From assembly GCA_037893245.1 (NCBI GenBank), contig JBAIAA010000103.1, positions 1,240,001-1,304,000 of the forward strand: a DNA stretch of 64,000 nucleotides, given 5' to 3'. Positions 21,498-33,669 of the stretch are shown here, piece by piece. Every line of letters starts with the position of its first letter. Position 1 is the stretch's first letter. The notes beneath the pieces were generated by a model. That model did not search any database and was not told where the DNA came from. It was given only the letters and a program-made list of their open reading frames with translations. The position numbers and the translations under genes were made by a program. The DNA is from Crossaster papposus. Its lineage: Eukaryota; Echinodermata; Asteroidea; Velatida; Solasteridae.

Positions 21498-24400
21498 CTG
21501 AAATATGCAGAAAAAACAGACAGGGGCATGAGAGATGACAACAGGTGCCGAAATGCCAATTACAATGTACGCTCGTATAGGTTTGCGCCATAGCGTAGAG
21601 GAACACTGCCTAGTCCAAACTTGCTCATTAGGCAGGTTAAACAATTTCTAAATAGTTTTCTGTAGTGCTTTGGATGTAGTTTTGTGGAGAAAGTCAGAAG
21701 AAACATTATATTTCAAGTTTGGATCCAATCTGATGATGCAATGCAAACAAAAAAGATTTAAGGCAGGGATTAATTGTTGTTGTTCTAGAAATGTGTACGT
21801 TTAATGCAGTGATTATAAATCATTTCGTATATAAATATATCAGAGGTGCCAAACTCGCATTTTCTCCAAGCTGTCTTTACGCCTGCCCTAATTATTTGAA
21901 ATTCTGAAATTTACACTAAACAAAACAGTCGGAAAGTGTACAAAAATCTAAAACTGTAATTACAATTTCCTATTATTAGTTTTCAAACAAACAGCAAACA
22001 TTAATCTCTCCAGCTTACCCGGTAAATAGCCCAGAGTGAATTCCAAGATAGCCAGGGTAAAAGATGTCCAACCCAAAGTTCCAGCCAGCAAATCAATACC
22101 GAGCACTTGCTTGCTGAGAATGTCGGAAAGACAATCGAGGACGCCAGAACACATCAAGATTAGGAGCGATGACGTCATCATTGGCCAATAGGACGTCAGC
22201 CAGGGAGTTGCGCAGTACGACGACGCACAAACCGCTAGAGTGATGGCCGCCAGACCGTAACTCGATATCACTTTATGATCAAGAAGTAACCCTTGCACCA
22301 GTATTGCTATTAAACCTCCAACGCCCCCAACTGTTACAAATGTCGCCGCCTCCTGTAAGGTAAATCCATTTGACTGTGCTTGTGAAACGAAATAAATGAC
22401 CCACATGTCGATGGCAAACTTTGAACAGCAAGTTAAGGTGGCCACCGACCAGTACCGAAAATCAGAGAAAAGTCGGATATCGAAGATTTCGAACAGATTC
22501 TTGTAAAATGAGGTACAGCGAGAGGGTAGTCGACTTGGGTGTTTTGATATCCCATCGTTTGCTGGAAGCTCTTGGTACTTGCTGCTTGCTGAATGAACGG
22601 CTCCTCCTCGCACTATGAGCGCACCACACACCACTAGATGCATAGAGATGGTGCCTAGCAGCAGCATGGCTCCCGCCCATCCATACACATTTATGAATAT
22701 CTGCATGATTGGTGCACAAACGAACAGCCCGATGGGACCGCCCGTGCGTGCAATGCCAGTGGCCGTAGCGTGGTTTGTGGTAAAGCAGCGGCCAATGGTC
22801 TCTTTTAAAAGCACACCGGAAATCCCGAATCCTGCACCTGATTGGGTGGAGCGAAACAATAAAAGACAGTCATCATACGCTCATTAGCTTCGTAAAAGTA
22901 TGTTTACATATTAAAGTGAACAGAGAAGTGGCAGAAGCGGGATTTAATGTATGTTTAGATAGGATCATGTAGCCTGAACATCGGGCATTACACGCGTCCA
23001 TGAAAGTTATAGCCGGTTTTACTTATATACTTAATATAAATACATGGTTAAAATCATTTGCTTACCCAGTGGAAGAACGAGTAAACAAGCCAGGTGAGCA
23101 GGCGAGGTAGCAAACGACGCCATGATGACCGAACAACCAATTATCACATTACACGTCATGATGACATGGCTGTGACCAAACCATCTACAAACCAGCTTCG
23201 ACAAAATTGCTGCAGGTGGAGATATTGTAACGAAAATGGCTTCAATTTTATATTTTTGGTACATTTTGTACCCGATAGTGTATACTTGTACATGCAAATG
23301 TCCTTTGTTACAAATAGCACCCCCTTACCATTGGACTTTCTTTGTCATTAGCATTCCAATTCTAGAAGCATTCCAGAAAGATTAGTTTTCTTATACCGTT
23401 TTTGCACTACTCTGGACTTACCCGGGTAATTAATCACCCGGGTAGTTGGCCAAACCCGGGTAGAAACTAACTCGGAGAATCGGTTTCACACTACAAAGTG
23501 GCACTAAGCAAACGAAAACCCGGAGAATGTGCATTGCTTGACCTCTGACCTCCCACAATTCTTTGCGCTCACAACAGCTTGACAGAATGGCGCCCGACAT
23601 GGAAACAGTAGCGTTGATTCTTTTCAAACCAATTGTTTGTTCTTTTCGTTGCAGATTGTTTCGCCATTGTTATGAAAGAAAGAGGAACTCTAGATATATG
23701 CACGTGTATAAAATGACAAACCGATAGAAAAATGTGTTTCCCTACATGTGTATACGTGTACGTGTTAAGACTGGTGCCTTGCATTTAGTGTACGTAAAAC
23801 AAACTTATCAAGACGAGATACTGAACACTACAGACTGGTGTCCTTCAGTACGTACAGCCATACAACAATGGACTATATTACGTCATTGTTTGACTTTCGC
23901 AGCGCGCCCGCGCTAGATGCTGACTTTACTGATAAAACTCGACGAACGGCGGGCCCAGGTTGAAGAAAAACCCGGCGAGTATTCACAATATAGGCCTATA
24001 CTGAAAGTAACCCGGAGAATTGTAGGGTAGTGACCTTCAGATAGATAGAAGATAATACGGTCGCTCTTTTTCTTGTCAGAAGCGAGTCTGGCTGTCATGT
24101 CTGCCGACGCGACTCCATGTCACCGCTGTTTCTGCCATTGTGTATAGCGACATACAGTTGTGCGCATGTGCCATTTTCAAATCTAGATTAAATAAAATGC
24201 ATTATTCATGAGCGGTGACCCGCGACAGAGGGACGATCAAAAAACGGAAATTACCGATGAATACTGACATTAGGGGCTTTCATTAGAGTTCATTCATAAG
24301 AATATCCGTGATTTAATAAACCCTCCAAACCAAACAAAATTGGAATGACAAGCGCAAAATTTAAACTTAAATACAGACGCTCCGTTTCGTTAGTCATTAA

Positions 24401-27400
24401 TAAAAGGATGGTTTTCAGGACAAATTTAACAGTGAAGATGACTTTTTCCAAACTCAAAAAATGGTTTGTATAAAAAAGCAGATTGTGATCTCTTTGAATC
24501 ATGTGTTTTCGAAAGAGCAAACCCAGCAAGTGATAAACAAGACTAGGTTTGAATATTTAGTTTTGTCCATCTTGAACGGAGTTTTCCGCAACGCTACATT
24601 GCGGTTTAGCATGATACCCGTCCAAATGGGAATACGCATATCGTTTGGGAATACGCGGTTCTAGATTTCGAATCCAAGTTGGCAAATCTCGGGCCGAATA
24701 CGCGGCAAATTAAAAATTTTAAACAGTATTCAGCCTGATATTTGCCCACTCTGGTTCGAAATCTAGAACCGCGTATTCCCTAACGTGTCCTTAAACAATA
24801 TGCGAGACTTATTTACACGGGTATCATACTAGGCCGCAATGTCGCGTTGCAAAAAACTCCGTTAAAGATGGAAAAAACTAAATATTCAAACCTAGTTTTG
24901 TTTATCACTTGCTGGGTTTGCTCTTTCGAAAACACATGATTCAAAGAGATCACAATCTGCTTTTTTATACAAACCATTTTTTGAGTTTGGAAAAAGTCAT
25001 CTTCACTGTCAAATTTGTCCTGAAAACCATCCTTTCCCTTAATGCCTAGAAACGGAGCGTTTGTATTTCAGTTTAAATTTTGCGCTTGTCATACCAATTT
25101 GTTTGGTTTGGGGGTTTATTAAATCACGAATATTCTTATGAATAAACTGATGAAAATTGAAAAGCCCCTAATGTTAGTATTCATTGGTAATTTCCGTTTT
25201 TTTATCGTCCCTCTGCTGCCGCGGGTCACCGCTCATGAATAATGCATTTTATTTAATCTAGATTTGAAAATGACACATGCGCACAACTGTATGTCGCTTA
25301 AGAAACGGCGGTGATGTCGAAGCAAAAGACCGACTAGCACAATCTTACGTGCACCAGTACATCACCAAAATGTAAACCACTGCGCAATTTTGCGCATGCG
25401 TGTTGAAGCGAAATTTTTCCTTTCGGAGAAGCTAGCACGCCAGGGAAGTGAGACCGCCACACCGGGTTGAAGAAAAACCCGGTGAGTATTCACAATATTA
25501 TACTGAAAGTAACCCGGAGAATTGTCTCAAGGCCGTCGGTAACCCCGAATTTGGTGGGTTAACCCACCTCGCGAGTATAGGGTTAGAAATTACCCGGGTA
25601 AGTGGGGTTTCGACTCGAGGCAGTTAACCCGGATAATTTCTAACCCGAGAAGTGTAGTGTGAACACTTCAAATTACCCGGGTAATCTCGGGGTAAATATT
25701 TCGTTAACCCCGAGATAACCCAGGTAACTGCACAGTGTGAAACCGGTACTCGCGAGTAGGGTTATAAATTACCCGGGTTAAGTGGGGTTTCGAGGCAGTT
25801 AACCCGGATAATTTCTAACCCCGAGAAGTGTAGTGTGAACACTCCAAATTACCCGGGTAATCTCGGGGTTAAATATTTCGTTAACCCCGAGATAACCTTG
25901 GTAACTGCACAGTGTGAAACCAGTACTTGCCATATAAAACTGCAGTGCAAGTAATTTCAGGAGGGACATTTTGTGACTGGGACACACAGAGAAAACATCC
26001 TGAGTTATTGGATGTTCTTGCTGTTTTCTTTCTGTGTGTAAGTTCTGTATTTGCTTGTTTTTTTATAGGTCCGTTCTATATAGCTATTCCTACATTTTTG
26101 GCGGGTATATTTCTGAAGGGAGGGCGTCGCCCGCACTGGGGCTGTTTTGTTTGTATATCTATACTATAAAAGATGTTAAATTCGCCATCTTGTCCCTGGG
26201 CGCCGCCATCTTGGAACGCAGGGCCGCGCCATCTTGGCGCGTGGTTGGCGCCATCTTGGCTTTTGGTCGGGCGACTCGTCGCCGCGCGTGTGTGCCGCCG
26301 GCGTCGGTGCGGCGGGGTGCCGGATCGTTCGCGACGGGGAATCCCCCGGGGAATCCCCCGGGGAATAAGATTTTAAAAAAAATCGTATTCGTCCGAAGTG
26401 AGATTTAAAAGAAACGGACGTTACCGATAAACGCGTAATCGCTTTTCGATTGCCTGTCGATGTCTGTGGGCCTTTTTGCGTGAACTATTGCGTTATTTTT
26501 GCATTGTCCTTGCCCGGAGTTCGGGCCGAAGCCTTCCCGAAATCGTACTACCGTAACTCGGTTGCCGAATTGTTGGCTGTTTGCGATTAAGCGGCGGCTA
26601 CATGCGTTACGCGAAGCCTTCGCAAATTGATTGTATCCGCCTTGCTTGCGCGGTGGCCGAGTTGGTGCCCCGTCACGTGTTATTTGAGCTTTATACTCCC
26701 TTGGTTATTGCGGAGTTTGAGCGCCAGCTTCGTTTTCGGCTTCGATTTTCGTGCGCGTCGACCACATTGCAGTCACAGGCTTGGAACGTTAAAAAATGAT
26801 TTATTCCTTTCGTGTTGCCTTTTGGGCAAATTTCTTTGCTTCACATTGTCGATACTTAAATATTACAACATTATCTGTCTCAAAACACTCCGAAACATAT
26901 CGCTATTGCCTCAATTTCAACTTTGATCGTGCAAAAAAGTCGCGAAATTGTATGGCGATGGTGGATATGAATATGCAATTTAGAAACGTGACTGCATTAC
27001 GTCAGTTGAGGGCGCACTGTCAGATGGCCGGCCTGTTGGGTTTTTTAATCAGGATTTTCACGATGATGTAAACTCAGAAATCCCGAAGTGGTTCGTATTG
27101 TTTCCCGTACGATTCCTGTTAAAAAATCACGAGACGCAGGCAGCATGCAAGCAAAGATGAACTGCCTATTGAGTATTATTAGTTCGGAAGTCGGGAAGTA
27201 TTTTTACAAAGATTGTTTGTTATTCAGAGTCGATGGTATTCTACGGAGCCCCTAAAGGGACATATGACGAATAAAAATCACCGTTACGAAATAATTTGAG
27301 TATTTTATTTCGTGCACTCAAAAGAACTTATTTCGTGAGCTCGAAATGTTGTCGTGGCCACGAAATGACTTCGTGCGCTCCAAGAATATCTGTTCGTGAG

Positions 27401-30400
27401 CTCGAAATAATTTCGTGCGCTCGAAATACTTTCTAGCTGGTACTCTACTCGCTAAGTTTCGCGATTTGTTTGTCATACAATCCATTATGTTTTTAAGACG
27501 TCAACAAGGTGTATCTATAAGTTACGATTTCACCCAGCTAGCAGGTGCCGCGCGAAGCGCGGCATCCTGCTAGTCTATACTATAAAAGATGACAAATGCG
27601 ACATCTTGTCCATGGGCGCCGCCATCTTGGAACGCAGGGCCGCGCCATCTTGGAACACAGGGCCGCGCCATCTTGGCGCGTGGTTGGCGCCATGTTGGCT
27701 TTTGGTCGGGCGACTCGTCGCCGCGCGTGTGTGCCGCCGGCGTCGGTGCGGCGGGGTGCCGGATCGTTCGCGACGGGGAATCCCCCGGGGAATAAGATTT
27801 AAAAACAAATCGTATTCGTCCGAAGTGAGATTTAAAAGAAACGGACGTTACCGATAAACGCGTAATCGCTTTTCGATTGCCTGTCGATGTCTGTGGGCCT
27901 TTTTGCGTGAACTATATTGCGTTATTTTTGCATTGTCCTTGCCCGGAGTTCGGGCCGAAGCCTTTCCGAAATCGTACTACCGTAACTCGGTTACCAAAAT
28001 GTTGGCTGTTTGCGATTAAGCGGCGGCTACATGCGTTACACGAAGCCTTCGCAAATTAATTGTATCCGCCTTGCTTGCGCGGTGGCCGAGTTGGTGCCGA
28101 GTTTGTTGTTCGCGATTGGGCGGCCCATCCCGTGTTATTTGAGCTGATGCCCCGCGCGCTTTATACATGTACTCCCTTGGTTATTGCGGAGTTTGAGCGC
28201 CAGCTTCGTTTTCGGCCTCGAATTCCGTGCGCGCCGACAACTTTCAGTCACAGGTTCGGAATGTTAAAAAAATGATTTATTCCTTTCGTGTTGCCTTTTG
28301 GGAAAATTTCTTTGCTTCACATTGTCGATACTTAAATATTACAACATTATCTGTCTAAAAACACTCTTAAACATATCGCTATTGCCTCAATTTCAACTTT
28401 GATCGTGCAAAAATGTCGCGAAATTGTATGTCGATCGTGGATATGAATATGCAATTTAGAAACGTGACTGCATTACGTCAGTTGAGGGCGCACTGTCTGA
28501 CGGCCGGCCTGTTGGTTTTTTTAATCATGATTTTCACGATGATGTAAATCAGAAATCCCGAAGTGGTTCGTATTGTTTCCCGTACGATTCCTGTTAAAAA
28601 TCACGAGACGCAGGCAGCATGCAAGCGAAGATGGACTGCCTATTAATAGTCCAGTCAAAATACCAAATTTTGTATTGTTGACCTCAAACAAATTGTAACA
28701 AATTTTTTTTTTCACCACAGTGCACTTCAAGGTCCCTAGAATTACATACTAAAAATCTTTAAAAATCCAAGTGGTGGAAATTATGTCTAATTTGCATAAA
28801 TCGTTAACCCCTTCCGTGTAATATGTTTATTCCCATATTTGGGTATATATTTAAAAAAAAAATTTTCGAAAAGTTTATTTTGGTGATTCTACTTACACAT
28901 CCTTACTTCAATAACATTTTCTAAAGCATGTAATTGACTGAATAATTTTGCAAATAGAGTAAGGGTTCAAAATGAATATAATTTTAGCCTATAATTTGCA
29001 CGCATTTACCTTGTCTCCAGATATCATCAAGTAGTCAGTATGGACGAGCTTCAAATTCACCAAGTTGCTTACTGGCACAGTTATCCTATTAAAACCTTAT
29101 GAAAAATCATTATGAACAATGATAACATTGTAATATTTAGCCCAGCAAACAACAACTGTGTCCATAAATTGGGCTAAAAGGTAGGCGAAGGGTTACCTAA
29201 GGTGAGAGACTTAAACAAGTTCAAGGAAACCCCGAAAATTAAAGATTTGTGTTGCTTACAATAATCATATCTACGTTAAAATGTATTTTGAGGATTTTCT
29301 TGAACTTGTTCCTTGTCTTCCATGTTAGGTAACCCTTTAACTTCTTTTTCGCCCAGTTTATGAACAAACCATTCCCCCCTAGTTTTGGTTTGCTGGGCTA
29401 AATATAGCAATGTTATCATTGTTCATATGATTTTCCGTAAGGTTTTAATATGATAACTGTGCCAGTAAGCAACTTGGTGAATTTAAAGCTCACCAATACT
29501 GACTATACTTGATGATATCTGGAGACAGTGTAATGTACGCACATTTACAGGGTCACGAAGTTGTCATTTTGGATAATTACCATGTTCTCATAATTATTCA
29601 GTCACTTATACGCTTTAGAAAAATGTTATCGAAGTAGGGATATGTAAGTAGAATCACCCAAATAAACTTTTCAATTTTTGTAAATATATTATATACCCAA
29701 ATATGGGAATAAATATATTACGCGGCAGGGATTAACGATTTATGCAAATTAGTCATATTTCCACCACTTGAATTTGTACAGACTTTTAATATGTCATTGT
29801 GGGGACCTTTTAGAAATGCATTTTGGTAAAAAAAAGTTTGTTACAATTTGTTTGAGGTCAAAACTTATTTTTCCTGGACTATAAGTATTATTAGTTCGGA
29901 AGTCGGGAGTATTTTTACAAAGATTGTTTTTATTCAGAGTCAATGGTATTCTACGGAGCCCCTAAAGGGACATATGACGAATACAAATCACCGTTACGAA
30001 ATAATTTGAGGTTTTTTTCGTGCACTCAAAATAACTTATTTCGTGAGCTCGAAATATTTTCGTGGCCACGAAATGACTTCGTGCGCTCGAAAACAAATCT
30101 GTTCGTGAGCTCGAAATAATTTCGTGCGCTCGAAATACTTTCTAGCTGGTACTCTACTCGCTAATTAAGTTTCGCTGTTTGTTTGTCATCGCTATTGCCT
30201 CAATGTTACCTTTGATCGTGCAAAAAATGTCGCGAAATTGTATGGGAATCGTGAATATGAATTATGCCATTTAGAAACGTGACTGCGTTTTGGCTTCGGC
30301 TTTGCCTCCGAATTTCTGCGCGTCGACCATTTTCAGTCACAGTTTTGGAACGTAAAAACAATGATTTATTCCCTTCGTGTTGCCTTCTGGGCAAATTTCT

Positions 30401-31626
30401 TTCTTTCACGTTGTCAATACTTAAATATGACAACATTATCTCTCTAAAAACACTACAGGAGTGATAAGATGAAAGAGCAATACAATGTATACTGGAAACC
30501 AATTTCAGGGAAGGGCCCAAGGGAAATAATGTTCATTCAAAAATGTAGGCTACATTACTTAAGAACTATTAGTAGGCCTACATAATGAAGAACGTGTAAA
30601 CAAGCTGGCTGTGTTAGGACTGTATGACAACATGTAACTCCCTGTCGTTAATCGTTAGTTAATTTAATGATTTTTAATGATTTCTTTTTTGCAGAGAGCT
30701 TAAATTACCAATACGAATAAAAACTCGATAACTACTCGAGTTTCCAGAGTGAATACACATGCCGCGTTTACCCTCCTGCAGCAAGCGCGCCTCCATTGTT
30801 GTGCAGATCACGCCTTCGTGTACAAACACATACGCGGTGTCCTATCCAGTCTATTTAATGGCGATCAATGAACGGCTGACATGTGCAACCAACATACTTG
30901 TTGGGATCAAGATTCTTTGCTTCCTGTTTATTTAATTTTTATTCATATTGCTATTTATTTGTACATTTTGTAAATATTTTTAATCTGTTTATCAAAATAA
31001 AAGTCGGCCACAGGTATTGTATACAATTATAATACTAACTATTATAACTGATGAAACTGAGGGGATTTGGTAGTTTACTTGGAATGCGTACAGTCAGTGA
31101 GCTTCGAAACTTTTTGGAATTCTCAATATCACCCATGGCTAAATTAACTTTTTCAAATGAACTATACAAGGGAAACGGATTAGGTGCAGTTAATACTATT
31201 TTTGAAAACTGAACAAATACATTGACCGTTTTATTACTAATGGCAATTTTGCAAAATTTCATGTAAAATTTGACCTTTTCTCACTTTTTAGGTAAATGAC
31301 TAATTCAGTTTTCTGTTATCAAAACAAATTTATTGTTAAGCACAAGAGAAGATATTTCTCTCAAAAATTCACAGAGGAGAGAGAGAAAAAGGGTGCACTC
31401 CGGATGAACATACCACTTTAAACTTACCAAATAATCCTCTGGCAGCGGCAACGGTGGCCATTATCCAACCCATAATCCACATGGTGGTATTGAACTGGTC
31501 TTGTATGAGGGGAAGCATCATACTCATGGCCTTAAAGATTGCAAACCAGATGAAAAGTCTGGCCCACAGAGCCAACACGGCCAACCACCCAGCACGGCCT
31601 CCATCGGTACCTGCTGAGCCAGCCAT
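21358..31626 (-). CDS. SLC16-like monocarboxylate transporter family protein, copy B (complete)
   Basis: The only intact transporter copy in the window. Exons: 31626-31428, 23209-23066, 22837-22019, 21497-21358; joined length 1302 bp, predicting 433 residues. All introns are GT-AG and phase 1. The family is the SLC16 branch of the major facilitator superfamily, plasma-membrane carriers that usually move monocarboxylates or related organic anions; the substrate here cannot be inferred. Support: DGGRAGW near the N-terminus, the helix-5 block ending GIARTGGPIG, a charged cytoplasmic loop of about 50 residues after the sixth hydrophobic segment, and GWLFDTTGSY before the last helices. Start chosen at MAGSAG; an in-frame ATG at 31659 would add 11 residues. 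Intron 1 is about 8.2 kb and holds a foldback element, Helitrons and further repeats. Confidence 0.8.
22019..22837 (-). CDS. copy B exon 3 (main transporter core)
   Basis: 819 bp, open throughout. It encodes helices 4-10 and the central cytoplasmic loop. Acceptor CAATCAG, donor GTAAGC after LGYLPG. Confidence 0.85.
23066..23209 (-). CDS. copy B exon 2
   Basis: 144 bp, acceptor CACCTGCAG, donor GTAAGC. It encodes ILSKLVCRWFG through LLVLPLG. Confidence 0.8.
23400..24116. repeat. ACCCGGGTAA-rich repeat complex, left part
   Basis: Begins with several ACCCGGGTA words and an ATCGGTTTCACACTAC end motif (about 23470). It precedes the foldback element and shows similarity to the right part at 25430-25925. 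No coding region. Confidence 0.5.
24121..25313. mobile_element. 1.19-kb foldback element (long inverted repeat)
   Basis: The two halves are inverted copies. For example the left AGCGACATACAGTTGTGCGC (24146) is matched inverted at about 25279-25298, and TCTAGATTTCGAA near 24661 pairs with 24757-24771. The loop is about 75 bp around 24680-24755. Ends CACCGC...GCGGTG are flanked by ATGT at 24117-24120 and 25314-25317. Copy C has an uninterrupted ATGTCGAAGC at about 60727-60736. No transposase gene is present. Confidence 0.8.
25566..25925. repeat. two tandem ~180-bp units with ACCCGGGTAA words
   Basis: The units 25566-25735 and 25736-25925 each run from a CGCGAGTA...GGGTTA...AATTACCCGGG start to a CACAGTGTGAAACC end. 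An equivalent pair lies in copy C intron 1 at 61135-61487. Confidence 0.7.
26158..27573 (+). mobile_element. non-autonomous Helitron-like element, copy 1
   Basis: A 1416-bp element starting TCTATACTATAAAAGATG, preceded by A. It ends in a hairpin (TGCCGCGCGAAGCGCGGCA) a few bases before CTAG, followed by T. A 5' TC, a 3' hairpin plus CTRR, and insertion between A and T are the Helitron hallmarks. It has no Rep/helicase frame. Its GC-rich 5' part carries repeated GCCATCTTGG words. Confidence 0.7.
27574..30187 (+). mobile_element. Helitron-like element, copy 2, interrupted and 3'-truncated
   Basis: It begins TCTATACTATAAAAG directly after the CTAG end of copy 1, so the two are head-to-tail. It matches copy 1 over its length up to about 30187, except for the foldback element at 28647-29881, and lacks the 3' hairpin. 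Confidence 0.7.
28647..29881. mobile_element. 1.24-kb foldback element, TAA target duplication
   Basis: It starts TAGTCCAG and ends CTGGACTA, with imperfect inverted arms of about 590 bp (about 28647-29236 and 29290-29881). Flanks are TAA at 28644-28646 and 29882-29884. Helitron copy 1 shows the uninterrupted site (CCTATTGAGTATTATT near 27165). No protein-coding frame is apparent. Confidence 0.8.
30188..30463 (+). mobile_element. rearranged internal fragment of the Helitron family
   Basis: 30188-30285 resembles 28375-28470, and 30290-30460 resembles 28200-28360, so the order is swapped. From 30464 onward the DNA rejoins sequence shared with copy A intron 1 (11071 onward). Confidence 0.6.
31428..31626 (-). 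CDS. copy B exon 1
   Basis: 66 codons plus one base, donor GTAAGT. It includes the DGGRAGW motif and differs from copy A exon 1 at a few residues (for example LFIWFAIFKAM against LSIWSAIFKTM). Confidence 0.8.
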
Positions 31627-32374
31627 GATTATCTGTTTTGTACTTGGGTATTTATCCAAATAAGAATTTTAGAGGATTCAGGTTATTGGTTACTTTGAAC
31701 TTTCGCACTGCTCATCACATTCTCAATAGAGCTTCAGTCAAGGTGTAAGTTATGTGACAAGGATAGGAAACGTTGGCATATACCAAGGGTCCCGTGTGCA
31801 GACCCGTGTTGCAATACTGCACTTAGCAGCTGTTTGTTCCATGTCTGGGTGCTTATAGCTCAATGGTAAACCCACTTGCAGGATTTTGCAGGATTCAGGA
31901 TGCCGTAGGCGTTAAACTGTGTGCGTGCGACCTAAACAAAAAACTATACAAAAAAACGTCGACCGCGATAACAACAAACTGTGCGTGCGACCTCTAAAAC
32001 TTCCAAGCTGCGATGCGATGTTAAAAAACTTTGGTCGATATAAATAGCGAGTACAGACTAGCTACTCATGACTTAATCATCAATCATCATTGACATTGTT
32101 ATGCGAAGGCTTAGCTTGAATTATGTATAAAAATAATTTTCCCCGTTTGAAAAAGTCGAACAATAGGGCGACCACAACTGCCGGTCTTGCAGGATTTTGC
32201 ATGATTTTGCAGGATTCAGGATGCCGTAGGCGTTAAACTGTGTGCGTGCGACCTAAACAAAAAGATATATTTTCAATAGGTAGCAGACTGACCGATTTGC
32301 ATAACAGTATTCTTTGCAGGTACTGTTAGAGTGCATTGGTCCGTGGTGAATAACGAAGGTGTTCACCATGCACA
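31627..32374. promoter_or_regulatory. 5' flank of copy B
   Basis: 31627-32190 matches the copy A flank, including TATAAATAG at 32039-32047. A second partial copy of the GCAGGATTCAGGATGCCG block follows at about 32184-32265. The rest up to the LTR is unassigned. Confidence 0.4.
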
Positions 32375-33669
32375 TGTAAGCCACTTTGGACCACATTGGG
32401 GCAACACACTTTGTGTCAGACAAATGAACAAACCACCACTTAGTCTAGAAATAATACTGAACTAGAACACTTTAATTTGCAAACTCGGACGGGAACTCTA
32501 GATCAAAATCTATAACACCAGCGCTGGTAATGATAATCAAGAAAACTTTAAGTAGGCCTACATGTACATGTTTAGATCAACAATACACTTTATGAAATAA
32601 AACAAACCTTTATTTTTCCGACAAAAACAAAAATACCGGTATGCAGATAGACAATTTTAGGGCCCTAAATATATATTCAAGCAAGGATATTCGGAGCTCT
32701 TGATGTCACGCAATCAAGTCCCGATCCCAAAAGTGTTGATCAACTAGTCAGTTCTGTTCACTTGGTGGAGTTCCGGCGAAACCACGAAGTAAACCAGGCA
32801 CAGAAGTCCAATGTCACTGTATATGGTTACACAGCAAACGGTTCCTTCACAAAATCCCTCCTCTGCTTGGAGACCCAGACTGATGTGATGGGTGCTCCGG
32901 TTACGGTAATTCACCTTATGCAGACAGCATACATGTAAATCCTGTCCTTGTGAAGACATGTGTATAAGCTCACACGTGGCCAGTCCAATCACCAACGGCT
33001 TGATCCACTCATCAGGATATGGTGTGGATCAAAGTTCCAGACGGTCTAAATGTTATCACTGTAATTCTTGTATTGCTCACCAACGGCAGCAAAATACAGT
33101 TCAAGTTAATACCCAGAAATATCAGGGTACATCTGAGAGCAAAAGAAAAGCAAAATATGTACCTTATAACAGAAGGCTCGTGTCTCTACACGAAACAATT
33201 CAGGGGGTCAAAGCAGACGGTAGATCCAATAATCCACCCAATTTCTAGCATCAATACAATTTAACTTGTTCAATTTCTAACTGAACACAACTCAACATGT
33301 CACTTAATTTGAATCATCCCAGTATGTGAGGTTTCATTACATTTCTTCGTAATGCATTAAAACTGGCTCCTGATTTATACAATTCCCACTTGTTTCTGTA
33401 ACGTTAATTTCAACACCAAATTATCATCAAAAATCACCCCAAAAGTTATAACCATCCCATTACCCTTTACTTATTCTCACCTGAGAGCCACACGCTGTAG
33501 GATTTTCAATCAATCTCAACCTAACGGTTGACTTTTAGCAAGAACCTTGGCATTTCTCTGCGGGAAATTTTACCAAAACGTGTGCGAAACATGGCGCCTG
33601 CCATGGTTACGGTACACGCGTATCTCATAACCGCTTGAGGGCGCACTTCAGCGTACCGCACGGGCTACA
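32375..33669 (-). repeat. left (3') LTR of element 2
   Basis: About 1.3 kb, TGTAAGCC...GGGCTACA on the plus strand; the end could be two bases further (CA). Nearly identical to 40126-40866 joined to 48450-48991, differing for example by an extra GGCTCCTGATTTATACA near 33365. Confidence 0.85.

Noticed and set aside
26173..26376. GC-rich Ala/Arg/Pro frames in the Helitron 5' end
   Set aside because: Several frames are open at once because of base composition; no conserved domain.
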